From the NCBI RefSeq assembly GCF_047948215.1, contig NC_134456.1:193299034-193363033 (forward strand): DNA of 64,000 nt. Reading direction: 5' to 3'. The DNA comes from Lycorma delicatula (lineage: Eukaryota; Arthropoda; Insecta; Hemiptera; Fulgoridae). The notes below the pieces were generated by a model. The model searched no databases, had not been told where the DNA came from, and saw only the letters and a list, made by a program, of their open reading frames with translations. This document shows positions 63,520 through 64,000 of this stretch, in pieces. Made by a program: the position numbers and the translations under genes. How positions within the stretch are numbered: the stretch's first letter is position 1; each line of letters starts with the position of its first letter.

Positions 63520-64000
63520 CTGTTAAAAATCGTGACATTCATTAATAAATTAAACATTTGAAAGATTTTAATTTTTACTATATAATAGGAAAAAATGAAT
63601 CAAAAGTCACTGTCGTAGTTGTCTATGTGAATAAAAGTTTGACTTTTAACAACCATGACGTAACACAGTTCAGACAAAGGTAAAGTTTTTACAACTTTCA
63701 TGTCAAAATACTTTTAAAAGGATGTTAACATTTTAAATCATTTTAATATGTTTGAATGCTAAAGTGTATGTGTATACATTTTTTTTAAATTTTGGATCAT
63801 TAGATCTTGGAACATCTTAAAAGATTAATAAAAAAATTTGTCAATTAACTGATGTAGTATTCTGCAATGCAGTAATTTAATATGTGGGTAAAGAGATTTA
63901 TTTCTAACCTTTTGTCAGTAATTAATTACTAACATCATTACACACTAATACAATATTGACACATTTTCAATGAAAGATTATTTTACTTCAATAGACAAAG
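63520..64000. other. CadN intron, upstream end of window
   Basis: Intron sequence running off the window. The next exon upstream, expected to encode the last cadherin repeat region, is outside. Confidence 0.6.

Overview
The window is animal, almost certainly insect, nuclear DNA. It has a split gene with GT-AG introns up to about 16 kb, very low GC, heavy CpG depletion over most of its length, and many arthropod-type transposons (mariner, DD41D-like, hAT, I-clade and RTE-type LINEs, a tRNA-derived SINE). Recalled resemblances to hemipteran repeats suggest a hemipteran, but the sequence does not prove this.

The only host gene I can support is the 3' half of a neural (N-type) classical cadherin, CadN, on the minus strand from about 63.5 kb down to its stop codon at 24,958. 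I placed twelve exon positions plus one alternative exon by reading splice sites. The joined frame stays open for 811 codons (810 with the alternative exon). Order: Cys-rich membrane-proximal region, EGF, laminin G, EGF, laminin G, EGF, one transmembrane helix, and a conserved catenin-binding tail. The cadherin repeats lie beyond the right edge. The best biological feature is a pair of mutually exclusive exons (43,964-44,205 and 43,367-43,605). Each encodes the last EGF module plus the start of the membrane helix, and joining both would break the frame. This matches the arrangement known for exon 18a/18b of Drosophila CadN.

Left to right: 1-7.7 kb is a CpG-rich repeat zone with a fold-back element, a LINE-like scrap with two hairpins, a SINE scrap and a 159-bp tandem duplication. 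7.7-19.9 kb holds a reverse-transcriptase scrap beside a long inverted repeat, a nearly intact mariner, a non-autonomous hAT-like element, a decayed multi-copy arthropod gene, a SINE and RT remnant, and a DD41D-type element. 19.9-25.0 kb has no recognisable element and probably holds the cadherin 3' UTR. The cadherin introns (25-64 kb) hold a mariner, a mariner relic cut by an I-clade LINE, an RTE-type LINE lying tail to tail with it, a DDE transposase-like pseudogene, a Tc1/mariner element, a DD41D-like relic, a mariner with an altered catalytic residue, two copies of a repeat with a hammerhead-ribozyme-like core, and a hAT relic with a SINE inserted in its coding sequence.

Every transposon coding region I could read is broken by stops, frameshifts or active-site changes. 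I found no operon, CRISPR array or clearly new multi-gene system. The leads most worth checking are the alternative cadherin exons, the hammerhead-like repeats, the compositional boundary near 7.7 kb and the DD41D-type elements. All calls come from reading the sequence and remembered family features; no search was run.
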